A stretch of DNA of 43,838 bases, from positions 1 through 43,838 of the forward strand of contig JAWOCV010000154.1 of assembly GCA_046483585.1 (NCBI GenBank), written 5' to 3'. Below, piece after piece: positions 8,058 through 16,062 of this stretch (its first letter is position 1; the number at the start of each line of letters is the position of its first letter). The notes under the pieces were generated by a model. The model made no database searches and was not told the origin of the DNA. It was given only the letters and a program-made list of their open reading frames with translations. The position numbers and the translations under genes are program-made. This DNA comes from Marinilabilia sp046483585. Lineage in GTDB: Bacteria > Bacteroidota > Bacteroidia > Bacteroidales > Marinilabiliaceae.

Positions 8058-9635
8058 ATGGCCCAAAACAGCTACGGAAACAACAATAAACGCAAAACCC
8101 CTGCACAGGTAGATACCGAAATGGGTAAAATGCCGCCGCAGGCCATTGAGCTTGAAGAAGCTGTACTCGGGGCTCTGTTGCTCGAAAAAGATGCCTTCAT
8201 TTCTGTTTCGGAGATCTTAAAGCCGGAATGTTTTTACCGCGACTCCCATCAGCATATTTTCCAGGCCATATCAAACTTGTTCGTTCATGAGCAACCCATT
8301 GACATTCTCACGGTTACCGAAGAGATCAAAAAGATGGGCAAGATGGAGGAAGTTGGCGGGGCCTTTTACATCAGTCAGCTTACCAGCCGGGTGGCATCCG
8401 CTGCCCATATTGAATACCATGCGCGCATCATCTGGCAGAAATATCTGCAACGCGAAATGATCCGCATTGCCAGCGATCTTCAGACGCGCTCTTATGATGA
8501 ATCGCTCGATGTCAATGACCTTCTGGATGAGGCCGAAAACAGTTTTTACCTGTTGTCGCAGGGCACCATGAAAAAGGAGGTGACCCAGATCGACCCCGTC
8601 ATTCAGGAGTCCATTGAGCGCATTCGTGAGGCTGGAAAGCGGACCGACGGACTGAGTGGGGTTCCTTCGGGTTTTACCGGCCTCGACCGCATTACTTCGG
8701 GATGGCAGGCCTCCGATCTGGTGATTGTGGCGGCCCGTCCGGCCATGGGGAAGACCGCTTTTGTTCTTTCCATGGCGCGAAATATGGCGGTTACACATGA
8801 GCAACCGGTGGCCTTATTCTCGCTGGAGATGTCCAACGTCCAGTTGGTTAACCGTCTGATCATCTCTGAAACCGAGATCCCCGGGGAGAAGATCAAGAAC
8901 GGTAATCTGGCCCCTTATGAATGGGAGCAGCTCGACTCTAAGATCCATACACTGATGGGGGCTCCCATATTTGTGGACGATACACCGGGCCTCAATGTTT
9001 TTGAACTACGGGCCAAATGCCGTCGTCTGAAAAAGCAGCACGACATTCAGGTGGTGATCATCGATTATCTGCAGTTGATGAGCGCCTCGGGTATGAATCC
9101 GGGGAGCCGTGAACAGGAAGTGAGTATGATTTCCCGGTCCCTGAAGGGACTGGCCAAAGAGCTGGATGTCCCCATCCTGGCGCTTTCCCAGTTGAACCGT
9201 GGTGTGGAAAGCCGTTCAGGACTGGAAGGAAAAAGGCCGCAGTTGGCCGACCTGCGGGAGTCGGGTGCCATAGAACAGGACGCCGACATGGTGTTGTTCA
9301 TTCACAGACCCGAATATTACGGGTTGTTCGAAGATAATGAGGGGTATTCCCTGGAAGGAATGGCAGAGATCATCATTGCCAAACACCGGAACGGGGCGAC
9401 GGGCGATGTACGTCTGCGCTTCCGCAAAGAGCTGGCCCGGTTTGAGGATCCCGAACTTCAGGGATTGCCGGCTGCAGGTGCAGGCTTTGGATCCGATACC
9501 GGAGAAGGACAACCGGTAACTCTCAGCTCAAAGATGAATGAAGAGGAAGAAAATGCGCCCGCCGGCAATAACCGTCAGGGTGGGGGAGATTTTGATGCCC
9601 CGCCCACGGGATTTGACCGGGAAGCGCCCTTCTGA
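8058..9635 (+). CDS. dnaB: Replicative DNA helicase DnaB
   Basis: A 525-residue hexameric 5'-3' helicase that unwinds DNA at the replication fork. The N-terminal primase-binding helical domain (PQAIELEEAVLGALLLE, residues about 27-45) is followed by the RecA-like motor with Walker A ARPAMGKTAF (about residues 224-234), Walker B VVIIDYLQLM, the conserved LSQLNRGVESR loop and DLRESGAIEQDADMVLFIHR. It is slightly longer than E. coli DnaB because of a Gly/Asn-rich C-terminal tail ending DREAPF. No intein is present. The gene faces the yjjG-like gene: its TGA and the other gene's TGA share the palindrome TGATCA (9633-9638) with no base between them. Confidence 0.97.
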   Translation: MAQNSYGNNNKRKTPAQVDTEMGKMPPQAIELEEAVLGALLLEKDAFISVSEILKPECFYRDSHQHIFQAISNLFVHEQPIDILTVTEEIKKMGKMEEVGGAFYISQLTSRVASAAHIEYHARIIWQKYLQREMIRIASDLQTRSYDESLDVNDLLDEAENSFYLLSQGTMKKEVTQIDPVIQESIERIREAGKRTDGLSGVPSGFTGLDRITSGWQASDLVIVAARPAMGKTAFVLSMARNMAVTHEQPVALFSLEMSNVQLVNRLIISETEIPGEKIKNGNLAPYEWEQLDSKIHTLMGAPIFVDDTPGLNVFELRAKCRRLKKQHDIQVVIIDYLQLMSASGMNPGSREQEVSMISRSLKGLAKELDVPILALSQLNRGVESRSGLEGKRPQLADLRESGAIEQDADMVLFIHRPEYYGLFEDNEGYSLEGMAEIIIAKHRNGATGDVRLRFRKELARFEDPELQGLPAAGAGFGSDTGEGQPVTLSSKMNEEEENAPAGNNRQGGGDFDAPPTGFDREAPF

Positions 9636-10331
9636 TCATAACCAGCCGATCAATTCTTTCAGGGAGGTGATCTCTTTGAATACTTTCTCCGTGTGTGCCG
9701 TTTGTTGCGGGTTAAAAAAAACGTGATCGAGACCCGAATCACGGGCCCCTTTTATGTCGTTTTCCAGACTGTCGCCGATGACAAGGCTTTCGTCTTTGCG
9801 CGCGCTGACGGTCTTAATGACATGTTCGAAAAAGCGTTGGTCCGGTTTGCTCGCCCCGATGTCTTCCGATATGAAAATATTTTCGAAATAAGGTGTTAAA
9901 CCGCTCCGGTCCATTTTAGTGTGCTGGGCCTCTCTGAATCCGTTGGTGATGATGTGAAGATGATATTGCTTTTGTTTGAGATATTCAAGAACATCAAAAG
10001 TATGGGGTATCACACCGGTTTGTTCCGAATTGCCGCGTACAAATTCATTGGCAAAGTTTTCGGCCGTTTTCAGATCGTCCAGACCGGCTCCACGAAACGT
10101 TTTGTAAAACCGACCCACTTTGATGTCTTTTTTTGGGATCCATCCATACTTGTATTGCTGCCAAAGATCCAGGTTGATGGGCATGTAACGTTCAAAAAAG
10201 TCGTCAAAGTCTTTGAAATACCGTTCGAGCCGGTAGTCCTGAAAAAGTTTTTTAAGAGTGACGATCTGATTGGTATGAAAATCCCAGATGGTGTGATCCA
10301 GGTCGAAAAACAGGTGCTTGTATGATGGCAT
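9636..10331 (-). CDS. yjjG: YjjG-family HAD hydrolase (nucleoside 5'-phosphatase)
   Basis: A 231-residue HAD-superfamily phosphatase. The nucleophile motif is FFDLDHTIWDF (residues 8-18, DxD), motif II is HIITNGF, the lysine and motif III lie in ASKPDQRFFEHV and VIGDSLENDIKGARDSGLD. Length and motif spacing match the YjjG subfamily, which dephosphorylates pyrimidine nucleotides including non-canonical ones and so cleans the nucleotide pool. It is cytoplasmic, with no signal peptide. It lies 13 bases downstream of the coiled-coil lipoprotein gene on the same strand, so the two are probably co-transcribed. Subfamily assignment rests on recognition of the sequence; the HAD fold is certain. Confidence 0.85.
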   Translation of the reverse strand: MPSYKHLFFDLDHTIWDFHTNQIVTLKKLFQDYRLERYFKDFDDFFERYMPINLDLWQQYKYGWIPKKDIKVGRFYKTFRGAGLDDLKTAENFANEFVRGNSEQTGVIPHTFDVLEYLKQKQYHLHIITNGFREAQHTKMDRSGLTPYFENIFISEDIGASKPDQRFFEHVIKTVSARKDESLVIGDSLENDIKGARDSGLDHVFFNPQQTAHTEKVFKEITSLKELIGWL

Positions 10332-10344
10332 TGTGTTGCTCGGG

Positions 10345-11235
10345 TTATCTGGCCCGTACGACCAGGTATTTCGAAATACTCCAGAATTCGTCCTTGTCTT
10401 TAACTAATAGTACCTGATTGCCGTTCTCTCTTTCTTGTAGTTCAAACGATCCTTCGGGATGGGAAGTCAGGATCTCAACTTTTGGCTGGTAAAGCTCCAG
10501 ACTGTCGGTTTGCCGGATGTCAATGGATTCAAAGTATTCATCGTCAAAGTCATCTTTTAAAACCTCGGTTTTTCCAAAAAAGAGAAAACCATCGTCGATA
10601 ATGTTCTTTTCTTTAAGCTCTTTTTTGGACCCGATGGCATAGTGGGCTGTATACATGTCGTCCCGGGTTGACTGTAATTCCGAGCGTGTTTCTTCGTTGA
10701 CCTCTTTTACCGAATCGAGTGTGAGTTCCATGTCGGTAAGAGCATAATGCATGTCGTCAATCTCTTTGTTCTTTTCCTGTACCAGGTTGTTCAAATTCTG
10801 GATCTCTTCATTCTTTTCTTTAAGTTCTTCGTTGAGATTGTCGATCAGTTTTCTTAGTCTGTTGTTTTCCACACCGGAATTTTCAAGCTGTTTTTCCAGG
10901 GCATCGATCTTCTCTTTGTTCTGAACCATGAGATCATAGATCAGCCGTATGTCTTCATTGATCTCATTGGCTGATGTGCCTTCGGTATCGCCTTCTCTGG
11001 CTCTCAGGGCAATGAGCTGTTCTTTCTCTTTGATAACGCGCAAGGTGGCTTCAATGTCCCCGATGGTATTGACCATCTGATTCATCTGCGAATCTTTCAG
11101 GGCTGTCTGGCGGGCCAGGGAGTCGTTTTGTTCTTTGAGTTCGGACCGGCTGGGCCCCTGTTGGCATTGCAAGAGAAGGGGCACGGCAATTAGAAGCAAA
11201 AAAGCTTTTCGGAAGGTGGTCTTAATAAGTTTCAT
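10345..11235 (-). CDS. Coiled-coil lipoprotein of unknown function
   Basis: A 296-residue protein with a lipoprotein signal: positive N-terminus, hydrophobic stretch and lipobox LLLQC (cysteine near residue 24). Residues about 30-200 are a long, strongly charged coiled coil (repeated E-x-x-N-x-L patterns such as NLNEELKEKNEEIQNLNN). The C-terminal 95 residues form a globular part ending SISKYLVVRAR, with GSKKELKEKNIIDDGFLFFGK at its border. It should be anchored in the periplasm, spanning some distance. I do not recognise a characterised family. It has its own good promoter (11299-11329) but may also be read from rsmI. No enzyme motifs are seen. Confidence 0.85.
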   Translation of the reverse strand: MKLIKTTFRKAFLLLIAVPLLLQCQQGPSRSELKEQNDSLARQTALKDSQMNQMVNTIGDIEATLRVIKEKEQLIALRAREGDTEGTSANEINEDIRLIYDLMVQNKEKIDALEKQLENSGVENNRLRKLIDNLNEELKEKNEEIQNLNNLVQEKNKEIDDMHYALTDMELTLDSVKEVNEETRSELQSTRDDMYTAHYAIGSKKELKEKNIIDDGFLFFGKTEVLKDDFDDEYFESIDIRQTDSLELYQPKVEILTSHPEGSFELQERENGNQVLLVKDKDEFWSISKYLVVRAR

Positions 11236-11298
11236 GGCCTATGTTATTTGATGGGTTTTTAAAAATCAGACTGAATTGGATATGTTTTAACTTCATGC

Positions 11299-11329
11299 CA
11301 AAGTTATTAATCTTTTTTGCCATTGACAA
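11299..11329 (-). promoter_or_regulatory. Promoter for the coiled-coil lipoprotein gene
   Basis: On the minus strand TAACTTTG (11306-11299) is preceded by TTG (11329-11327) at exactly 20 bases. The box overlaps the end of rsmI and would start a transcript near 11293, giving a leader of about 58 bases. Confidence 0.6.
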
Positions 11330-12020
11330 TTAAAACAATTTCGCCTTTTGGAGGATGTGAGGTGAAGTGATCTTCCAGGGTTTTCAGGCTGCCTCTGACG
11401 GTTTCTTCGTGTATTTTACTGATCTCTCTTGATACGGCTGCTTCGCGGTCATCTTCAAGGACTTCCCCCAGTTGCCTGAGGGTCTTCACCAACCGGTGGG
11501 GTGATTCATAAAACACCATGGTGCGTTCTTCATTGACCAGATTTTCAAGACGTGTTTTTCTGCCTTTTTTCTGGGGCAGGAATCCTTCGAAACAAAAACG
11601 GTCATTGGGTAGTCCCGCTGCGACCAAAGCGGGTATAAAAGCTGTGGGACCAGGCAGGCATTCCACCTCGATGCCGGCATCAATGCACTTTCTGACCACC
11701 AGATAACCGGGATCGGATATCCCCGGTGTTCCGGCATCGGAAATCACGGCGGCTGTTTCGCCTGTTTGAAGCCTGTTGACGACTTTTTCTACAGCCGCGT
11801 GTTCGTTGAACTTGTGATGGGCATACATTTTGGTTTCAATGGCATAATGTTTCAGCAGCTTACCCGATGTACGGGTGTCTTCAGCCAGAATGAAATCCAC
11901 CTCTTTAAGGATCTGCACCCCTCTGAAGGTCATATCCCCGAGATTGCCGATGGGGGTGGGAACAACGTAAAGAAGTCCGCCGGAGTGCCTGGTATCGTTG
12001 CTATTTGATGATCTGTTCAT
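11307..12020 (-). CDS. rsmI: 16S rRNA (cytidine(1402)-2'-O)-methyltransferase RsmI
   Basis: A 237-residue SAM-dependent ribose methyltransferase that modifies C1402 in the decoding centre of 16S rRNA, together with RsmH. The tetrapyrrole-methylase fold is marked by LYVVPTPIGNLGDMTFRGV (residues 17-35), AEDTRTSGKLLKHY, AVISDAGTPGISDPGYLVV, and ECLPGPTAFIPALVAAGLP, followed by FEGFLPQKKGRK and VFYESPHRL. All are hallmark RsmI motifs. The length is a little short of E. coli RsmI, which has a longer C-terminal domain, as is usual in this phylum. It starts 12 bases after the stop of the upstream hypothetical gene, so the two form an operon. Confidence 0.95.
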   Translation of the reverse strand: MNRSSNSNDTRHSGGLLYVVPTPIGNLGDMTFRGVQILKEVDFILAEDTRTSGKLLKHYAIETKMYAHHKFNEHAAVEKVVNRLQTGETAAVISDAGTPGISDPGYLVVRKCIDAGIEVECLPGPTAFIPALVAAGLPNDRFCFEGFLPQKKGRKTRLENLVNEERTMVFYESPHRLVKTLRQLGEVLEDDREAAVSREISKIHEETVRGSLKTLEDHFTSHPPKGEIVLIVNGKKD

Positions 12021-12032
12021 GAATTATTCGGG

Positions 12033-12911
12033 CTAGAGGTAACGGCGTTCCACTATTTCCAGGAAGCTTATCACAGCTTCATTTTCCGGGTCCCAGTTGA
12101 AGTTAGTGAGCAAGAAATTGCGGGCATCATCCATGCTCTGCATTTCATTGAGTTGATCCAGTGTCTGGTTCATGAGCCCGGCACTTCCGCCGAAAAGTTC
12201 CCGCTGGTAATAAAAGCGGTCGTTGATGCCCATGGCTTTTCTCAGGTCGGCTATCGGAGGAGATGTCCGAAAGCGACGGGCTGCCCCGTTGGTGGCTTTC
12301 CGGGCGATTTCCTCGTTGTAGGATGATTTCTCCCGGGTCAGTTTTTCACCCAGAACTTTGTGCTCTTTTTTGGTCTCCTCCTGTTCCGGATCTTTTGAAG
12401 TTTCGGGAGAAGGCTGAGGGGGGGCTTGTTCCTGATTCCTGGTATTTTCGCTGTCTGTTTGGGTTGCTGGTGGCTCCTTTTCTCTGGTGCCGTCTGTTTC
12501 GGTTTTCTTTTCCGGGGCGGAAATGGTTTCCCGGGGAGCTGCTTCAGGCTCCTCCTTCACCTTTGTTTCCGGTGTTTGTTCTTCTTCCTGTTCTGTGGTT
12601 TTCTTTTCGGTGTCCGGAGTTGGTGGGGGAGTGGTCTTTGACGGCTCATCTTTTGCCGGCCGGTCTGCTTCACGGACAGGGATTTCTTCCCGTGGGGAAC
12701 TGGAGGGCGTATGCCGGGTATGATCTTCTCCTGACGGAGGTTCGGCCAGTTCTTCCAGCATGTCGATTTCCTCCATGATGCTTTGTATCCTTTTGCGCGT
12801 TAATCTCAAGAAAGCCGGGGAAATTTCCGTTTTGCCTTTGAACGACTGCACCAGCGTTTCTACCTCCTTGAGGTCATGAAGTACTATTTCGAGAAGAGCA
12901 TCCTTTTCCAT
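12033..12911 (-). CDS. Conserved hypothetical protein with long acidic Pro/Thr/Glu-rich linker
   Basis: A 292-residue cytoplasmic protein with three parts: an N-terminal helical segment (residues 1-60), a highly charged, proline/threonine/glutamate-rich and probably disordered middle (about 70-205), and a compact C-terminal segment (about 220-292) containing ADLRKAMGINDRFYYQRELF and NWDPENEAVISFLEIVERRYL. I recall similar C-termini beside tdk and rsmI in other Bacteroidota, but no function is known to me. The longer frame back to 13064 would overlap tdk by 80 bases and swallow the promoter; the start MEKDALLEIVLHD at 12911, 25-30 bases from the -7 box at 12944-12951, is preferred. It is first in an operon with rsmI. 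Confidence 0.8.
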   Translation of the reverse strand: MEKDALLEIVLHDLKEVETLVQSFKGKTEISPAFLRLTRKRIQSIMEEIDMLEELAEPPSGEDHTRHTPSSSPREEIPVREADRPAKDEPSKTTPPPTPDTEKKTTEQEEEQTPETKVKEEPEAAPRETISAPEKKTETDGTREKEPPATQTDSENTRNQEQAPPQPSPETSKDPEQEETKKEHKVLGEKLTREKSSYNEEIARKATNGAARRFRTSPPIADLRKAMGINDRFYYQRELFGGSAGLMNQTLDQLNEMQSMDDARNFLLTNFNWDPENEAVISFLEIVERRYL

Positions 12912-12935
12912 ATTAGCTTGAGGCCCATTTTTCGT

Positions 12936-12951
12936 TACCTTTGCAAAGGTA
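12936..12951. promoter_or_regulatory. Divergent palindromic double -7 box between tdk and the rsmI operon
   Basis: The 16-base perfect palindrome TACCTTTGCAAAGGTA is two TAnnTTTG boxes placed back to back. The plus-strand box (12936-12943) would start a transcript about 35 bases before the tdk ATG. The minus-strand box (12951-12944) would start one about 27 bases before the ATG at 12911. Neither has a TTG at the ideal 20-21 base distance, so the -33 contribution looks weak on both sides. Confidence 0.6.
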
Positions 12952-12984
12952 GTGATTGCATCGCGAAAATAAATTATTCTTTCA

Positions 12985-13563
12985 ATGTTTCTTGAAAACA
13001 AGGTCGATAAGTCGGAAAAACGGGGATGGATAGAAGTGATCGCGGGCTCCATGTTCTCAGGCAAGACCGAAGAGCTTCTCCGTCGTCTTCGCCGCGCCCG
13101 TATTGCCGGTCAGCGGGTGGAGATCTTCAAGCCTGTGATGGATACCCGTTACAGCGATGATGAGGTTGTCTCACATGATGCCAACAGCATTCGTTCCACT
13201 CCGGTGGAAGGCTCTGGTAATATTTTGCTTCTCAGCAGCAATGTCGAAGTGGTGGGCATCGATGAGGCTCAGTTTTTCGATGAAGGCCTTACACGCGTTT
13301 GCAATCAATTGGCCGGTCAGGGTTTACGTGTAATCGTGGCCGGTCTGGATATGGACTTTAAAGGAAATCCCTTTGGCCCTGTTCCCTCCTTGCTGGCCAG
13401 TGCCGAGTATGTTACCAAAGTACATGCCATTTGTATGCATTGCGGAGATTTGGCACAATTCTCACTTCGAAAGATCACAAGTGATAAACTGGTTGAAGTA
13501 GGTGCCGGGGAGACTTATGAAGCCGTCTGCCGGGCCTGCTACCTAAAATACTATGAAAAATGA
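12985..13563 (+). CDS. tdk: Thymidine kinase (type II)
   Basis: A 192-residue enzyme that phosphorylates thymidine to dTMP in pyrimidine salvage. Walker A is GSMFSGKT (residues 21-28), followed by RRLRRARIAGQRVEIFKP, the DEAQFFDEGL Walker B/catalytic segment with the general-base glutamate, and GLDMDFKGNPFGP. Two cysteine pairs (CMHCG and CRACY) form the structural zinc site of type II kinases. It is cytoplasmic and tetrameric in characterised relatives. The stop overlaps the start of murF-alr by 4 bases (ATGA), implying translational coupling. The ATG at 12985 is favoured by the nearby -7 box. Confidence 0.95.
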   Translation: MFLENKVDKSEKRGWIEVIAGSMFSGKTEELLRRLRRARIAGQRVEIFKPVMDTRYSDDEVVSHDANSIRSTPVEGSGNILLLSSNVEVVGIDEAQFFDEGLTRVCNQLAGQGLRVIVAGLDMDFKGNPFGPVPSLLASAEYVTKVHAICMHCGDLAQFSLRKITSDKLVEVGAGETYEAVCRACYLKYYEK

Positions 13564-16025
13564 CCACCTACTCGCCGGAACAAATTGCTGAAGCCTGCCG
13601 TGGACGACTGACGCGGAATGTATCCTCGATCATTGCACGCCTTCTGATCGACAGCCGCTCGGTTTATGATCCTTCCGAAAGTTTGTTTTTTGCCCTGAAG
13701 GGGAGTCATCACGATGGCCATCAGTTTATCACTCAGTTGTACCGGAAAGGGGTACGTAATTTTGTGGTGAGGGAGGGAGCCATACCAACCGGGTTAGAAC
13801 TTTCTGCCAACTGGATAGAGGTAGGAGATCCACTGGATGCCTTGCAGGAAGTGGCTGCTTTTCACAGATCACGGTATAACCTGCCGGTTCTGGCCATTAC
13901 AGGAAGCAACGGGAAAACCATTGTGAAAGAGTGGCTGTCGCAACTCATCGGGAGTGACCTTTTTGTAACCCGTTCACCCCGGAGTTACAACAGTCAGGTG
14001 GGCGTACCGGTCTCGCTCTGGCATCTTTCCGGTCGTTCAGGCCTGGGGATCTTTGAAGCTGGTATTTCCCTCCCCGGCGAAATGGAGAGGTTGCAGCGCA
14101 TCATCAATCCATCCATGGGGTTATTTACGACTCTGGGACAGGCCCATCAGGAAAATTTTGCCTCCCTTGAAGACAAACTCAATGAAAAATTGAAATTGTT
14201 CCGGGACGTTGAGACCATTTTTTACGGACGTGATCAGGCGCTTGTTCATAAGATCATCACCGCCCGCTTCCCGGAAAAAAATCTGATGACCTGGGGCCGG
14301 TCCGGGGCGGCTACACTTCAGTTGGTAGGTGAAAAAGAGTTGGATGAGGGGACCCAACTTTCCATGAAATGGAAGGGGCAGGTTTTCGATGTGGACATCC
14401 CCTTTACCGACCGCGTGAGTGTGGATAATGTGATGGCGGCCATTCTGTTTTTGCTGTCATTTGGTTATACGCCCGGCACCATTGCCGGCCGGACCACTTT
14501 GTTAACACCTGTGGCCATGCGTCTGGAACAAAAGGAAGGGATGAACGACAACCTGTTGATCAATGATACTTATAATGCCGATATTACTTCCCTTCAGGTG
14601 GCCCTCGATTTTCTGGTGCAGCAGAGTCGCAGAAAAGGCGTGACGAGGACCGTGATCCTTTCCGATATTTTACAGACGGGGGTTCCCGATGATGAATTGT
14701 ATCCGATGGTGGCCTCTATGATCGGCGAAAAAGAGATCGACCGTTTCATCGGCGTGGGACCCGCCCTTTCGCGATATGCGTCCTTCTTTGGGAGCCGGGC
14801 GCGGTTTTTCGATACCACCGAAGAGATGCTGAAAGCCATCCCTTCCTTCCACTTCAGGGGCGAAGCCATTCTTGTGAAAGGATCCCGTCCTTTCTCCTTT
14901 GAGAGGATCGTCACCCGGCTGGAACAAAAGCGTCATGCCACCGTGATGGAGATCAACCTTGACGCACTGAGCCACAACCTGAATCAGTACCGGCGGCTTT
15001 TAGGGGATCAGACCAGAGTGCTGGCCATGGTCAAGGCGTTCTCGTACGGGAGCGGTTCTTATGAGATCGCGGCCGCCCTGCAACATCACAATGTTGATTA
15101 TCTGGGTGTGGCATTTGCCGATGAAGGGATGGAACTGAGGAAAGCGGGAATCGCTACCCCTGTTATTGTTATGAGTCCCGAAGAAAAGAGCTTCGGCCAA
15201 ATGCTGGCCTATAATCTGGAGCCCGAGATATACAGTTTCCGGGTACTGGAAGCGTTCAATATTTCAGCTGAAGCCGAAGGGGAACCGGGGGTACCCGTTC
15301 ATCTCAAGATTGATACGGGCATGAACCGGATGGGATTTCTGGAAGGCGAGATCGATGAACTCATTCGTCGCATGAAAAATATGCCGGCATTAAAGATAAA
15401 ATCGGTATTCTCCCACCTGGCCGGAAGTGATGATCCGGCTCACGACTCGTTTACCCGTCATCAGATCCGGACATTTGAAAATATATGCCGGCGCCTGAAG
15501 TATGAACTTCAAACCGATTTCTGGATGCATATTCTCAACAGTGCAGGAATTGAACGGTTTCCCGAAGCCAATTTCGATATGGTCCGTTTGGGGATCGGAC
15601 TTTATGGTTTCGGGGCAGGAGAGATCGGGGATCTTCGCAATGTGGTATCGCTTCGCTCTTACATTTCCCAGATAAAGCCGGTGGCGGGCTTTGATACCAT
15701 AGGCTATAACCGGGCAGGGGCGCTTTCACGTGACGGATACATCGGCATTGTCCCGGTGGGGTATGCCGACGGCCTGAACCGGCATCTGAGCAACCGGCGG
15801 GGAAAGATGATGGTTCACGGACGGCTGGCTCCTATTGTGGGCCAGATTTGCATGGATATGTGTATGATTGATCTGACCGATATCCAGGCTGAAGAAGGGG
15901 ATGATGTATTGGTTTTTGGCGATGACTATCCGCTCACCCATCTGGCTCGTCAGCTTGAGACCATCCCTTACGAAATTCTTACCAGTATTTCCAGAAGAGT
16001 GTCCAGGGTTTATTTTAAAGAGTGA
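13560..16025 (+). CDS. murF-alr: Fused UDP-MurNAc-tripeptide:D-Ala-D-Ala ligase / alanine racemase
   Basis: An 821-residue two-enzyme protein for peptidoglycan precursor synthesis. Residues 1 to about 455 are a MurF-type ligase: substrate-binding N-terminal domain (LLIDSRSVYDPSESLFFALKG), ATP loop ITGSNGKTIVKEWL (about 112-125), AGISLPGEMERL, and the domain ending RPFSFERIVTRLEQ. Residues about 459-821 are a fold-type III PLP alanine racemase: cofactor lysine K492 in AMVKAFSYGSG, HLKIDTGMNRMGF, the catalytic tyrosine region IGYNRAG, VGYADGLNR and GQICMDMCMID. One half makes D-Ala and the other adds D-Ala-D-Ala to the precursor, so the fusion joins steps of one pathway. Known as a recurrent fusion in this phylum. 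In the ligase half the usual GKT is followed by IVKE rather than TTKE, a small change beside the loop. Confidence 0.94.
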   Translation: MTTYSPEQIAEACRGRLTRNVSSIIARLLIDSRSVYDPSESLFFALKGSHHDGHQFITQLYRKGVRNFVVREGAIPTGLELSANWIEVGDPLDALQEVAAFHRSRYNLPVLAITGSNGKTIVKEWLSQLIGSDLFVTRSPRSYNSQVGVPVSLWHLSGRSGLGIFEAGISLPGEMERLQRIINPSMGLFTTLGQAHQENFASLEDKLNEKLKLFRDVETIFYGRDQALVHKIITARFPEKNLMTWGRSGAATLQLVGEKELDEGTQLSMKWKGQVFDVDIPFTDRVSVDNVMAAILFLLSFGYTPGTIAGRTTLLTPVAMRLEQKEGMNDNLLINDTYNADITSLQVALDFLVQQSRRKGVTRTVILSDILQTGVPDDELYPMVASMIGEKEIDRFIGVGPALSRYASFFGSRARFFDTTEEMLKAIPSFHFRGEAILVKGSRPFSFERIVTRLEQKRHATVMEINLDALSHNLNQYRRLLGDQTRVLAMVKAFSYGSGSYEIAAALQHHNVDYLGVAFADEGMELRKAGIATPVIVMSPEEKSFGQMLAYNLEPEIYSFRVLEAFNISAEAEGEPGVPVHLKIDTGMNRMGFLEGEIDELIRRMKNMPALKIKSVFSHLAGSDDPAHDSFTRHQIRTFENICRRLKYELQTDFWMHILNSAGIERFPEANFDMVRLGIGLYGFGAGEIGDLRNVVSLRSYISQIKPVAGFDTIGYNRAGALSRDGYIGIVPVGYADGLNRHLSNRRGKMMVHGRLAPIVGQICMDMCMIDLTDIQAEEGDDVLVFGDDYPLTHLARQLETIPYEILTSISRRVSRVYFKE

Positions 16026-16031
16026 GCCTTA

Positions 16032-16062
16032 CAATAGATCGTTAGGTTTTTAGATATTAGAT
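16032..16062 (+). repeat. Dispersed CAATAGATCGTTAG repeat, copy C
   Basis: This is the same core as at 2238 and 3666, with tail TTTTTAGATATTAGAT. It begins 6 bases after the murF-alr stop codon. Reversed short copies TAACGGACTATTG at 16448-16460 and TAACGATCTATTG at 16666-16678 lie downstream, so the palindromic units are bracketed by inverted copies. Confidence 0.7.

Noticed and set aside
12263..12778. 171-codon plus-strand frame rich in Phe, Cys, Ser and Trp
   Set aside because: Antisense of the Pro/Glu/Thr-rich linker of the rsmI-operon hypothetical gene; low-complexity artefact.
12912..13064. Longer frame of the rsmI-operon hypothetical gene from 13064
   Set aside because: It overlaps the 5' end of tdk and spans the divergent palindromic promoter; the start at 12911 is 25-30 bases from a -7 box.
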